A stretch of DNA of 36,246 nt from Trichodesmium sp. MAG_R03 (GCA_023356535.1 JAKQYF010000023.1:1-36246); one strand, 5' to 3'. Positions 25,860 through 34,911 are shown, numbered from the stretch's first letter. The notes: a model not told the origin generated them from the sequence alone. A program made the numbers and translations.

Positions 25860-26315
25860 AGTGCACCTATCTGATAGTTGTTTATTGCAGTTGAACAATC
25901 TTCTTTCTCTCAGAGAGAATTCAATTATTAACTAAGTTGACAGGAAAATTTGTCGCCATCTAACAAAATGTAAATAATCCCTCAACTCAAATATTGAAAT
26001 ATTTAGAGTAGGTTGGGACTAGTATACAAATACTCAATATAGTTAAATAGTTAAGCTTTTTTAAGTTAAGCTTTTTTATACCTATCTACTTAGGTTTAAT
26101 ATAGTAATCCTAAATGATCTAAGAGAAAGTATTATATGTAGTCGCAAGTATTATGTTTAGTCTATCTAAACCCTAAATAATTTTACTTTTCCATGATACC
26201 TCATTGATATTCAAATTCAGGAGAGCAGAAAGCAGAAGGAACAAAAGTTTAAGCTATTTTACACAAGTCCAGTGATTTTACAAATGATTTAGGATTCCTA
26301 TATGTCTAATGGAAC
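25860..26315. other. AT-rich spacer
   Basis: No gene, RNA or clear repeat is seen, apart from a short direct repeat TTAAGCTTTTTTA near 26050-26080. Confidence 0.6.
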
Positions 26316-26541
26316 TTATACCATTTCTCCAAAGTCTTGTTATCCTTGGAAGATCACAAAATTGCTTTTATTCATAACCGAAGTTACTAAATCAGGACTT
26401 ACGCCACGGCACTAATTGTAGTGGTAATATCTTGAAAAATACGAATTTATACACCATATATAGCGGTACTGCGTAAGTCCTGTAAATATCAAGCATTTGC
26501 TCGAAGTAATAATATTTAGAAATATAAAATTAAATATAGCC
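26316..26541 (-). mobile_element. V-type element (V7) interrupted by a nested MITE
   Basis: The left part (26316-26392, ending TTCATAACCGAAGTTACTAA AT) and the right part (26488-26541, CATTTGCTCGAAGTAATAAT onward) together match copy V5 at 33284-33432. Between them sits the MITE at 26393-26482. Confidence 0.75.
26393..26482 (+). mobile_element. CAGGACTTACGCA-end MITE, core type 2 (copy J), TSD TAAAT
   Basis: 90 bp, ends CAGGACTTACGCC and TGCGTAAGTCCTG, flanked by TAAAT at 26388-26392 and 26483-26487. It is inserted in a V-type element. Confidence 0.93.
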
Positions 26542-26716
26542 CACATCCCGCACTTCATTATGTAGTAAAAAAAATACATGAATTATCATCAGAATTTGAG
26601 TCAACAAATTAAACAAATTAATTCTATAGAACACAAAAAATCAGTGGCATGAGTATTTTTGGCAAACCAGGGAAGTCTCTTGGCAGCAGAAAATACAGGA
26701 GGAACTACACTCCTGA

Positions 26717-26806
26717 TCGGACTTACGCAATGGCACTAATTGTAGTGGCAATTTTGGGAAAATGATAAATTTATGCGCCATATATAGCGGCACTGCGTAA
26801 GTCCTG
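26717..26806 (+). mobile_element. CAGGACTTACGCA-end MITE, core type 2 (copy K)
   Basis: 90 bp, core GGCACTAATTGTAGTGGCAA and CACCATATATAGCGGCACTG type, close to copies J and M. Left end altered to TCGGACTTACGCA; no target duplication. Confidence 0.88.
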
Positions 26807-26887
26807 AGTAATAACAGAGGCTGTAATCCTCATTCTCCGTTAAAAATAACCGTGTAGTATATTTGAAATGCAAAATGTGGGTTGAAA

Positions 26888-27078
26888 GACTTTTATTGAA
26901 GCTTTGGATGCTTTTCGTACAGCAATGCCTTTCCGTTTTTTCGGTTGGTTAATTGAAAACATGAACGTATCTCCCTCTTATAGAGCGGGTTTAGGCTATA
27001 TTTGGGCGGAAAAATTTTGTAATACCAATTTGATAAATATTTGCTACAAAAAGGTCATCTTAATCAGATATGCTTAAA
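26888..27078 (+). pseudogene. Possible gene fragment
   Basis: From about 26888 one frame reads KTFIEALDAFRTAMPFRFF then GWLIENMNVSPSYRAGLGY then IWAEKF before degenerating and stopping at 27076-27078. The first 45 residues look protein-like; there is no start codon (TGA directly upstream) and I do not recognise the family. Region 27079-27500 has nothing else. Confidence 0.4.
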
Positions 27079-27504
27079 AATAGCTGCTCGAATTTATTTT
27101 AGATAGCTTTATCTATTCGTTTTTCTGTTTTTTCTATTTTTCCCTCTTCTTCCTTCTTTCTTCTTCCTTGCTTACACCATCTGTAACAAGCATTTATATA
27201 TAAAATTGGCATAAGTCCCATTAGTAAGGATTATATAGAAATACTAAATAGGTCGTAATAGATATAATAGTAATAATAACATCTCTAGTCAAAAGACAAA
27301 AAATGAATATTATAGATGAACTAGATAATTGTATTAATCAAACATGCATAGGCCAAATAAATTAGCTGCAAGCTAAAAATTTCATCAGACAATTCTATCA
27401 TCTTTGCAGTTCTTTGAAAGCAGTTAAGTGGCTATTTAAGTTTTTTGCGGATGGTCAAATCTTTGATTTCCCAAAACTTTTTCAGTATGGAATTTTGCCA
27501 CAAC

Positions 27505-27533
27505 TGCTATATAGCGGTAATGCGTAAGTTCTG
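27505..27533 (+). mobile_element. Right half of a type 2 MITE
   Basis: TGCTATATAGCGGTAATGCG followed by TAAGTTCTG matches the right ends of copies J, K and M; it ends 8 bp from the stop of the DUF1830 gene. Confidence 0.7.
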
Positions 27534-27540
27534 CTTTTAA

Positions 27541-27798
27541 TTATTCATCAACTTTCAACCCCTTGCATAAAAAATATTCACATTTCATATCACCATTTTC
27601 TTGAGTTTGATAAATTTCTAATTCTGTTTCAGAAACTGCTTCAAATAAGAAACGTTCCCCAGGAAAAACTATACGTTCCCAATATTTATTTTCAGGATTA
27701 CTGATCCTAGCGATCTGCATCTTACAAGTAGTATTTCCATAGAAACAGAGAATTTTTTGGCTCTCTTCTTTTGGTAGTTTATCTAGCGATCTAGTCAC
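27541..27798 (-). CDS. DUF1830 family protein
   Basis: About 85 residues from a GTG at 27798 (AGAGGG lies 12 nt upstream); an upstream TTG at 27840 would give 99. The family core is clear: KILCFYGNTTCKMQIARISN, then WERIVFPGERFLFEA and LEIY. DUF1830 proteins are small cyanobacterial proteins of unknown function. A C-terminal KCEYFLCKGLKVDE holds two Cys. The gene stands alone. Confidence 0.85.
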   Translation of the reverse strand: MTRSLDKLPKEESQKILCFYGNTTCKMQIARISNPENKYWERIVFPGERFLFEAVSETELEIYQTQENGDMKCEYFLCKGLKVDE

Positions 27799-27840
27799 AA
27801 TGTCTAAATTCCCTCTAAAGTTTTTCCTGCTAATTAGCAA

Positions 27841-28233
27841 CCAGACTTAATTTTGATATCTTTGAGTGCCAATACTATAATTATAAGCTAACAGAGATTG
27901 CTTAAGTATATTTTTAATTACTTTTTTTAAATAAAATTAATTTTACTTAAGTTTTCCACTGTCAACCTCTGGGCTATTGTATTTAATTTTTGTTTATCTC
28001 TATTGACAAATTGAATTTCATGTAAGTTGCCTCAAAAAAATGGGCGATCGCTCTTGATATTTAATTATTTTTTCAAGTTTTCTTAATAGTTGACTTTATA
28101 GATGCTAAATCCTTTGCGGAATAAATCTAAGCATAGTTGACTTTTTATTCAAATAAAATTAGCCATAACTTTTTGTGATCATAATTTATTCAAATGATTA
28201 CTAACAAGTTTATGTACAAATAATTTTGTATGC
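27841..28233. other. AT-rich spacer
   Basis: No gene or strong repeat is seen; one HIP1 site near 28043. Confidence 0.6.
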
Positions 28234-29493
28234 CTACTTACTAATAAAATTACTAATTTTGCTAAATAATGTTGATAACACAGTATTAGAGAACAAAAAA
28301 CCTTCAGGATCAGTCAATCTCAAATATCCCTCTATCGGAAGTTTTTGGTTATTAGAAAAATGGGTTGCTACACCTTTTGAATTAATAAACTCTACCCATC
28401 CTAACTGTTGATAGGGTTGTAAATAGATTAATAATTTTTCTACAGTTTCTTGACCAAACTGCTGCGATAACATTACCAAATTTACCCCTTCTGCCAAGCG
28501 GAATCTTAACATAAGTGTTTCTAATAAAAAATCCTGATGGGATGTATCAATACCCTGATTTTCTAGACTATCACCTTGAAACGATAGCAACCATTGATAA
28601 TATTCTTTCCGCGTGGGCGGTCTGGTAAATCTTCGCCCTTCTAAATAGCTGGCTGCACCCATACCAAAGCCATAATAAGAATGATTTTCCCAGTAAACTC
28701 GATTGTGGTGACACTGATAACCAGGCTTAGCATAATTCGATATTTCGTAATGTTCATATCCTGAAATTGATATCAATTGCTGTGCCATTCGATACATTTG
28801 AGCTGCTGTTTCATCTGTAGGCAAAGGAGCATCACCTGGTTGATAATAACGTCCAAAAACTGTAACTGGTTCTAATACAAGGTCATAACTGGATATATGA
28901 GTTGGGGAAATAGCTATTCCGGTTTCCAAAGACGTTCGCCATTGTTCTAAAGTTTGGTGTGGCAGTCCTGAAATTAAATCAATACTGAAGTTAATAATTC
29001 CTACTTGATGCAATGTGTTTATTGCTTTGTAAATATCTAATACATTGTGCGATCGCCCACAAATCTGTAATAAATCATCTTGAAATGCTTGTACTCCCAG
29101 ACTGACTCGATTTACTCCCAGGGATTTATATCCTTCCACTTGTTTCAAGTCAAAAGTTCCGGGGTCCATTTCTATAGAAATTTCAGCATTGGCCACAATT
29201 CCAAATTTTTGTTCTAGGGTATCTAAAATCAAACTTAATTGACCCACTGACAATAGGGAAGGAGTGCCACCCCCAAAAAAAATTGTTTTTAAGGGCTGAG
29301 AAAAAGATTTTGTAATATTTATTTCGTTACAAAGTACCTCCACATATTCTTGAATTGGAGAAAAATTATCACCTTTTTTACCATTACCTACTACAGAAAT
29401 TGGAAAATCACAATAATAGCATCGCCATCGGCAAAAAGGGATATGGACATAAGCCGAACTAGGAATGGAATAATTTTCGATTGGCCTTTTCAC
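28234..29493 (-). CDS. hemW: HemW, radical SAM heme chaperone (HemN-like)
   Basis: 419 residues from a GTG at 29493, with the conserved core beginning directly after (SSAYVHIPFCRWRCYYCDF). The 4Fe-4S cluster Cys are 21, 25 and 28 in CRWRCYYC; GGGTPSLL (SAM binding) and SIEMDPGT follow, then the HemN C-terminal domain. The fourth Cys of true coproporphyrinogen dehydrogenase (CxxxCxxCxC) is not present, which favours HemW, a heme-binding chaperone for heme proteins. Slightly longer than usual; a 15-residue insert around GNGKKGDNFS is seen. Single gene. Confidence 0.93.
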   Translation of the reverse strand: MKRPIENYSIPSSAYVHIPFCRWRCYYCDFPISVVGNGKKGDNFSPIQEYVEVLCNEINITKSFSQPLKTIFFGGGTPSLLSVGQLSLILDTLEQKFGIVANAEISIEMDPGTFDLKQVEGYKSLGVNRVSLGVQAFQDDLLQICGRSHNVLDIYKAINTLHQVGIINFSIDLISGLPHQTLEQWRTSLETGIAISPTHISSYDLVLEPVTVFGRYYQPGDAPLPTDETAAQMYRMAQQLISISGYEHYEISNYAKPGYQCHHNRVYWENHSYYGFGMGAASYLEGRRFTRPPTRKEYYQWLLSFQGDSLENQGIDTSHQDFLLETLMLRFRLAEGVNLVMLSQQFGQETVEKLLIYLQPYQQLGWVEFINSKGVATHFSNNQKLPIEGYLRLTDPEGFLFSNTVLSTLFSKISNFISK

Positions 29494-30333
29494 TATTAAT
29501 TCACTATATTAAGAGTTACAAATTACATCATTTATAAAAATATTTTAAACAATTATGAATTTAATGAGGAGTAGTAGTAGGGTAAATTAGATAAATAGTA
29601 TTTTTTATCGAAAAGAAATATTACTTAAATAATAAAGTAAAAAAAAGCAATTGCATTATGCCCCACAGCATAGTTTGTCTATCAAATCAAGTTAAAACTG
29701 GAAGAAACACTTCTAACTCGTGAATTCTAGACTCTGGCTTCTGTTAAGACTAGTAGAGTGTATTTCACTTTACAATATGAAAAGCGTCAGAATAATACCA
29801 ATTACCATAAACATAGAATGGTAACTTCGGTTATAAAGGAAAGTTATTTTTGTCAGCTTTTAAGCATAGCAGGACTTTTGAGAATTTGTATAACACACCG
29901 AAAATTGATATTATAGATAGTGCGTTACATTTCATTAACATACAGGACTAGACTTAGGAACTCAAGTGCTTTATTTATAAGATTATTTAATTGATTTAGT
30001 ATAAGTGTTTCACTATTTTTCTTAAGTCTTAGTAAGAATACATACGTTAAATAGAGTTTAAGGTAAAAATAGTTACATTATTTTGGCTTTAAGATAAATT
30101 TTGTACTTCAGGAGGAACTTTAAAGCAAAGGCAGCATTATTAATTTTTGACAAATTCTAATGAGTTTAAAATCTAATAATAAAGAGAAGCTTAAAGAATA
30201 GCAAATCAACTGTATAGATATAATAGAAGCAACATTGAACAGCCCAAAATTATGGTTCTTAATCATTATTTTATTGGTTAGTACCTCATTAGAGAAACAT
30301 CTCTATATAAAATAAAAAAACAAACTAAAAAAA
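29494..30333. other. 840-bp spacer with one V-type element
   Basis: Apart from the V element at 29795-29892 and AT-rich runs, I see no gene or RNA. It may include the promoter for the PIN/TRAM gene. Confidence 0.55.
29795..29892 (+). mobile_element. V-type element, internally deleted (copy V4)
   Basis: ATACCAATTACCATAAAC then GGTAACTTCGGTTATAAAGG and AAAGTTATTTTTGTCAGC, ending CTTTTGAGAATTTGTAT. About 98 bp against 150 bp for others; the middle (AAATAATATTTGTTGGAG region) is missing. Confidence 0.8.
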
Positions 30334-31413
30334 ATGCTTGATGTAATCATTATCATTTCATTTGTACTTGCTGGAGCGGGAATAGGTTTCTATAGTATAG
30401 AACTACTTCCACCTAATGTACTACTAGAAGTTACTAACATCGAAGGTTTACGTTCAGTATTATCTGCTTTCACTTCTTTGATTGGGTTTGTAGTGGGATT
30501 GGTATTTCAAACTACATATCGGCGATTGGAAGTAAAAGTCAGACAAATGTCTGTAGATTTATTATTAACTCGGGCTATAGGATTAGTCATGGGATTATTA
30601 GTAGCTAACTTAATGCTGGCGCCACTGTTTTTACTGCCTATTCCCGATGAGTTTAGTTTTATTAAACCTCTTGTGGCAGTTTTAGGCAGCATGATGTTAG
30701 GTTTTACTGGAGTTAGTGTTGCTGATACTCATGGTCGTGGTTTTTTACGGTTAATTAATCCTCACAGTCTGGATGCAGTATTAGTAGCTGAAGGTACTCT
30801 CAAACCTTCTACTACTAAGATTTTGGATACTAGCTGTATTATTGATGGTAGAATAGAAAATTTGTTGGAGACAGGTTTTCTGGAGGGTCAAATTCTGGTA
30901 CCACAATTTGTTTTACAAGAATTACAACTTATTGCTGATGCTTCTAATGATCAAAAAAGAGTCAGAGGTAGACGAGGGTTAGATATTTTAAATAGACTTA
31001 AAGAGGTTTATACTTCTCAGATTCAAATCCATTTTGCAGACTATGAAGAAATTTCTACTGTGGATGCGAAGTTGATTCATTTTGCTCTGGAAATTAATGG
31101 TACTTTACTGACGAATGACTACAATTTATCTAAGGTTGCTAGTTTACAAAAGGTGCCTGTTCTCAATATTAATGACCTAACTCAAGCGGTACGACCAAAT
31201 TATTTGCCTGGTGATACTATTGAAATCAAGATTCGCAAGGAGGGTAAAGAACCTTCTCAAGGTATTGGTTATTTAGATGACGGTACGATGGTTGTTGTGG
31301 AGTCTGGTAGTGAACATGTTGGTGATGAGGTACGAGTTATTGTTACCAGCTCTTTACAAACTTCTGCGGGCAGAATGATTTTTGCTCGTACTCAAGAGTC
31401 GGCGATCGCCTAA
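30334..31413 (+). CDS. PIN/TRAM-domain integral membrane protein (YacL-like)
   Basis: 359 residues. Four hydrophobic spans occupy about residues 5-20, 43-60, 80-102 and 110-130. A PIN nuclease-like domain (about 160-285) begins KILDTSCIIDGRI with Asp165 and later has acidic ELQLIADAS and LLTNDYNL. A TRAM domain (about 290-350; DTIEIKIRKEGKEPSQGIG and DGTMVVVE) would bind RNA. The same architecture is Bacillus YacL. In bacteria the role is unclear, possibly RNA processing at the membrane. The gene stands alone and ends near a HIP1 site. Confidence 0.93.
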   Translation: MLDVIIIISFVLAGAGIGFYSIELLPPNVLLEVTNIEGLRSVLSAFTSLIGFVVGLVFQTTYRRLEVKVRQMSVDLLLTRAIGLVMGLLVANLMLAPLFLLPIPDEFSFIKPLVAVLGSMMLGFTGVSVADTHGRGFLRLINPHSLDAVLVAEGTLKPSTTKILDTSCIIDGRIENLLETGFLEGQILVPQFVLQELQLIADASNDQKRVRGRRGLDILNRLKEVYTSQIQIHFADYEEISTVDAKLIHFALEINGTLLTNDYNLSKVASLQKVPVLNINDLTQAVRPNYLPGDTIEIKIRKEGKEPSQGIGYLDDGTMVVVESGSEHVGDEVRVIVTSSLQTSAGRMIFARTQESAIA

Positions 31414-31556
31414 TCAAGTTAAAAGTTCAAGCTCAAAAATTTGATTAGAGAGATAAAGCGAACTGAGAGCTTGTGACTGTTACCTGTTATCAAGAGGAAA
31501 GCAAACCTTTGGTTTATTAGCTTGAAAGTAGAGACAGCAACCATAATTACATCTAA

Positions 31557-31736
31557 TGTTCTAACTGTGGCTTGAGTTATGATAGAGACTTAAATGCTAG
31601 CTTGAATCTAGCTAGCTATGGCGGTCACTTTGACTGTGAGCTTGTGGACTCGATAACGCCGACGTTGCCAGGTAGAAGCAGTAATAGAGCAGACTCTTCA
31701 AAAATCTATGATTTTACAGATAGTTGTAGGTTTTAA
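31557..31736 (+). pseudogene. TnpB (IS605 OrfB) C-terminal relic
   Basis: One frame reads CSNCGLSYDRDLNASLNLAS and continues to a stop at 31734-31736 (59 residues). This is the second zinc-ribbon Cys pair and the DRDLNAS catalytic Asp motif at the C-terminus of TnpB. A TAA stands directly before the Cys codon, and the RuvC catalytic body is absent. Confidence 0.9.
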
Positions 31737-31814
31737 GAACGGTAAAACTTAATTGGGCCAAGACTTATATATAAGCAGATAGAGACTTTAATGGTGCTGT
31801 AAATTAAAAAAACT

Positions 31815-31903
31815 CAGAACTTACGCAAAGGCAACAACTGTAGTGCAAAAGTTTCAAATAATTACCGATCAGCACTATATATAGCGGCACCGCGTAAGTC
31901 CTG
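31815..31903 (+). mobile_element. CAGGACTTACGCA-end MITE, core type 2 (copy M), TSD AAACT
   Basis: 89 bp, ends CAGAACTTACGCA and CGCGTAAGTCCTG, flanked by AAACT at 31810-31814 and 31904-31908. Confidence 0.93.
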
Positions 31904-31953
31904 AAACTATCTAATAGCTTTAGTTCCAAGGGATTTGAAGCCTGCTATTGAAG

Positions 31954-32022
31954 ATCAGCTACAGACTGCGCTCAGTGGTCTTCTGTCAAACAGGAAGCTA
32001 GCTCCAAAGCTTATGCAATTCC
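31954..32022 (-). repeat. X repeat, inverted copy (X2)
   Basis: The reverse complement matches 10494-10556, including TTTGGAGCTAGCTTCCTG and GAAGACCACT. It ends about 60 bp before the glycosyltransferase start. Confidence 0.85.
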
Positions 32023-32080
32023 ATGGGTAAGTTTGGGTAAGTTTAGTCTAAAGTCATCTATAGTTTTACAGAATCTAAAA

Positions 32081-32731
32081 ATGAATAATCAACGGTTAAT
32101 TATTTTTACTCGTTATCCGAAACCAGGAACAACAAAAACACGGTTAATTGCTGCTTTGGGAGCTGAAGGTGCAGCAAATATACAGTCTCAGATGACTAAG
32201 ATAACTATCACAAAAGCTAAGAAGTTATCTAATATGATGTCGTTGTTAGTTGAAGTCCGATTTGCTGGGGGCAATTTACAATTAATGAAAAACTGGTTAA
32301 GAGATGATTTGGAGCTTGATTTAAAATATCAAGAACAGGGTACAGGTGATTTAGGTGAACGTATAACAAGAGCTTTTGAATCTGCTTTTAATCAAGGGGT
32401 GAAGTCTGTAGTAGTTATTGGTACAGACTGCCCAAGTTTAACTCATGAGATTATGTTGGAAGCTTTTACTAAATTAACTAAATCTGATGTAATAATTGGT
32501 CCGGCAACAGATGGAGGTTATTATCTAATTGGCCTCAAAAAAATTATTCCAGAGTTGTTTCAAGGAATTAATTGGGGAACTTCTGAGGTATTGTCAAAAA
32601 CTGTGGCGATCGCTCAAAATCTTAATTTAGCTATTGACTATTTACCTGAACTTTCTGATATTGACCGTCCAGAAGACCTAGAAAAATTACAATGTCAGGA
32701 CTTAGGTAGTACCGCTATATATGGCGCATAA
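32081..32731 (+). CDS. TIGR04282-type glycosyltransferase (arsenosugar-associated), C-terminus altered by a MITE
   Basis: 216 residues from ATG at 32081 (a TTG at 32033 is less likely). Start NNQRLIIFTRYPKPGTTKTR is the TIGR04282 signature, a nucleotidyl or glycosyl transferase-like fold, with VVVIGTDCPSL, DVIIGPATDGGYYLIGL and INWGTSEV. The family is linked to arsenosugar biosynthesis or rSAM/selenodomain operons; the partner family member (TIGR04283) lies 0.8 kb downstream. The last codons, CQDLGSTAIYGA, are encoded by the MITE at 32696-32785. The ancestral end appears to have been LQY stop, one codon after the conserved DIDRPEDL motif. Confidence 0.9.
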   Translation: MNNQRLIIFTRYPKPGTTKTRLIAALGAEGAANIQSQMTKITITKAKKLSNMMSLLVEVRFAGGNLQLMKNWLRDDLELDLKYQEQGTGDLGERITRAFESAFNQGVKSVVVIGTDCPSLTHEIMLEAFTKLTKSDVIIGPATDGGYYLIGLKKIIPELFQGINWGTSEVLSKTVAIAQNLNLAIDYLPELSDIDRPEDLEKLQCQDLGSTAIYGA

Positions 32732-32785
32732 ATTTGTCATTTTCAAGGTATTGCCACTACGGTTAGTACTGTTCTGTCATTCCTG
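32696..32785 (-). mobile_element. CAGGACTTACGCA-end MITE, core type 2 (copy N), inside a gene 3' end
   Basis: 90 bp; the reverse complement matches copy K at 26717. Flanks AATGT (32691-32695) and AATAT (32786-32790) are a 4-of-5 duplication. It supplies the stop codon (TAA, 32729-32731) now used by the glycosyltransferase gene. Confidence 0.9.
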
Positions 32786-32799
32786 AATATTAAATTAAT

Positions 32800-32931
32800 G
32801 AGGACTTACCCATGAACGCTATTGGTAGGGTGTGTTTTGCTGACGTCAAGCTGCCCTAACCCTTCGCGACATGAAAAGTACACTTCGTAACGCACCAAGG
32901 TTCTATATATAGTACCTTGGCCTAAGTCCTG
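32800..32931 (-). mobile_element. CAGGACTTACGCA-end MITE, core type 1 (copy O)
   Basis: 132 bp, reversed relative to copy C: GAGGACTTACCCATG to GGCCTAAGTCCTG, with TTCGCGACATGAAAAGTACA in the core. No target duplication. Confidence 0.85.
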
Positions 32932-32947
32932 AGGGTCAGATAACGAG

Positions 32948-33146
32948 TCATGGTAGTCGCCGATAGAATTCAGAGTTTTTCGTTAATACATAATTTGCTG
33001 CTTGATTAAAATCAGTTTCAGATTCCTGTAACCAAGTCAGCAATTTTTGATTCTAGGATTTTCTCTGGTGAGATATCCTGTTCCTTGACAATTTCTTGGA
33101 GTTGTTGGTATTGTTCTGATGAGAGTTTTATGGTGATTTGGTTCAT
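32948..33146 (-). pseudogene. Frameshifted small antitoxin-like protein
   Basis: The ATG frame from 33146 reads MNQITIKLSSEQYQQLQEIV through SPEKILES, then stops at 33018. In the next frame NQKLLTWLQESETDF and FNQAANYVLTKNSEFYRRLP continue to a stop at 32948. The two parts make one protein of about 65 residues of a cyanobacterial CopG-like or antitoxin-like family, with the break near GAATCAAAAATT. No toxin gene is seen beside it. Confidence 0.75.
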
Positions 33147-33195
33147 GGGTTTTTCCTTTTGTTAGAGTTGACCTTTGAATGCGCGTTGTCATACC

Positions 33196-33284
33196 CAGGA
33201 CTTACGCAAAGGCACTAATTATAGTTTAAATATCTGAAAAATTTATCAAAAAACACCATATATAGCGGCACTACGTAAGCCATG
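33196..33284 (+). mobile_element. CAGGACTTACGCA-end MITE, core type 2 (copy P)
   Basis: 89 bp; left CAGGACTTACGCA is perfect, right end decayed to ACGTAAGCCATG. It abuts the V element at 33284. Confidence 0.85.
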
Positions 33285-33432
33285 ATAGCAATTCTCAAAA
33301 GTCATGCTATACTTAAAAGCTTGCAAAAATAACTTTCCTTTATAACCGAAGTTACAATTCTAAATATTATTTGCTCCAACAAATAATATTTAGAAATAGA
33401 AAATCCAAGTATAGTAAAATTTATGGTAATGG
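33284..33432 (-). mobile_element. V-type element (copy V5)
   Basis: GATAGCAATTCTCAAAAGTC to TTTATGGTAATGGG, with the ATTATTTGCTCCAACAAATAAT palindromic centre in parts. It is near full length. Confidence 0.85.
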
Positions 33433-33516
33433 GTCTAAGTCCTAGCTAATAGCTAAGTACTGTTAGGGCAGTATGTCACACAAAATGCTTATATAAGTTC
33501 CCTTGCTAAAAAATTG

Positions 33517-34200
33517 ATGAGTAGTATTTCGATTATTATTCCCGTGTTAAATGAAATTGGTACGATCGCCCAAATTATTTCCACAGCTCAAACAGGAAAA
33601 AATGTAGAAATAATTGTGGTTGATGGTGGCAGTAATGATGGTACTATTGAAGTCGTTAAGTCTTTAGATGTTAAACTTATTTATTCTCCTCCCGGTCGTA
33701 GTGTTCAAATGAATTCTGGGGCAAAGATAGCAACGGGAAATATTCTTTTGTTTCTTCATGGAGATACTTTTTTACCATTAAATTTTGACGAATTATTAAG
33801 AGAAATTATAGCTAAACCGAATATTATTGCAGGTGCTTTTAAATTAGGTATTAGAGGAAGAAAAAGAAGTTTACGAATAGTTGAGATCATGGTAAATTGG
33901 CGATCATGTTATTGGCAAATGCCTTATGGAGACCAAGGAATTTTTCTGTCGGCTAAAGTATTTGAAGAAGTTGGTGGTTTCCCAGAGATACCAATTATGG
34001 AAGATTTTGAGTTGATCCGAAAGTTAAGGAAAAGAGGGCGAATTTCAATTGTATCAAAACCAGTATTAACTTCTGGTCGTCGGTGGCAGAAGTTAGGAAT
34101 ATTTAAAACTACTCTAATTAATCAAGTGGTAATCATTACTTACTTACTTGGGGTGTCTCCAAAGAGATTAGCCCAATGGTATCGTAGTCATCTTAAGTAG
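33517..34200 (+). CDS. TIGR04283-type family 2 glycosyltransferase (arsenosugar-associated)
   Basis: 227 residues from ATG at 33517 (TTG one codon earlier). A GT2 fold: ISIIIPVLNE, the VVDGGSNDGT nucleotide-binding Asp motif, and ILLFLHGDTFLP with the HGDT metal site; later GGFPEIPIMEDFEL (acceptor ED) and the SGRRW tail typical of TIGR04283. The C-terminus has a hydrophobic patch (LINQVVIITYLLGV), probably membrane-associated. It pairs with the TIGR04282 gene upstream; the gap between them is filled by three MITEs, a V element and a broken antitoxin, so the former operon is split. Confidence 0.92.
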   Translation: MSSISIIIPVLNEIGTIAQIISTAQTGKNVEIIVVDGGSNDGTIEVVKSLDVKLIYSPPGRSVQMNSGAKIATGNILLFLHGDTFLPLNFDELLREIIAKPNIIAGAFKLGIRGRKRSLRIVEIMVNWRSCYWQMPYGDQGIFLSAKVFEEVGGFPEIPIMEDFELIRKLRKRGRISIVSKPVLTSGRRWQKLGIFKTTLINQVVIITYLLGVSPKRLAQWYRSHLK

Positions 34201-34417
34201 GGCTGGCTAATTAAATATCAAAGCATTGACAAATAAAGTCTAAAGCCTTTTTAGGATTGAGAAAAGTGCTTATTTTCACTCTCTTTGTGCAACAAAGCCC
34301 AGTAGAAACCTAAATAAGATTAACTTTTCTAAAGTTGAAGACCAATTTTGAGATTAAAATACACCTATCTCCTAAAATAAGAGCTTAATATACTCCAATC
34401 CAGAGGAAAGAATAAAT

Positions 34418-34903
34418 ATGACACAAGCGACAGATTCAGGATTTGTTCAACCCTACAAAGGAGACCCTTTCGTAGGTCATTTATCCACTCCCATCAGTGA
34501 TTCTGACTTTACCAGAGCATTTATCGGTAACTTGCCTATTTATCGCCGAGGTCTATCTCCAATTCTACGTGGTCTAGAAGTAGGCATGGCTCACGGTTAT
34601 TTTATAGTTGGCCCTTGGGCAAAACTTGGTCCATTAAGGGATTCTGCAGTTGCTAACTTAGGTGGACTAATTTCCACGATCGCTTTAATTTTAATCGCTA
34701 CCATTTGTCTATCTACTTATGGCCTAGTTTCTTTCCAAGGAGAAAGTGCTGAAGGAGCAGACCCATTAAAAACTTCTGAAGGCTGGAGTCAATTTACTGG
34801 TGGTTTCTTCATCGGTGCAATGGGTGGTGCCATTGTTGCTTTCTTCCTACTCGAAAATTTTGAGCTTGTAGACTCAATGTTCCGAGGTTTTGTTAATAAC
34901 TAA
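34418..34903 (+). CDS. psaL: Photosystem I reaction center subunit XI (PsaL)
   Basis: 161 residues. The N-terminal VQPYKGDPFVGHLSTPISDS is the PsaL signature; RGLEVGMAHGYFIVGPW and two hydrophobic spans follow. PsaL lies at the trimer or tetramer contact of photosystem I in the thylakoid membrane. The ribosome site GAGGAAAG is about 10 nt before ATG. psaI follows 140 bp downstream on the same strand. Confidence 0.98.
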   Translation: MTQATDSGFVQPYKGDPFVGHLSTPISDSDFTRAFIGNLPIYRRGLSPILRGLEVGMAHGYFIVGPWAKLGPLRDSAVANLGGLISTIALILIATICLSTYGLVSFQGESAEGADPLKTSEGWSQFTGGFFIGAMGGAIVAFFLLENFELVDSMFRGFVNN

Positions 34904-34911
34904 ATACCTCA

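Noticed and set aside
25218..25898. Ribosomal peptide precursor
   Set aside because: Leader-like N-terminus and Ser/Cys tail, but 213 residues, no Gly-Gly site and no modification enzymes nearby.
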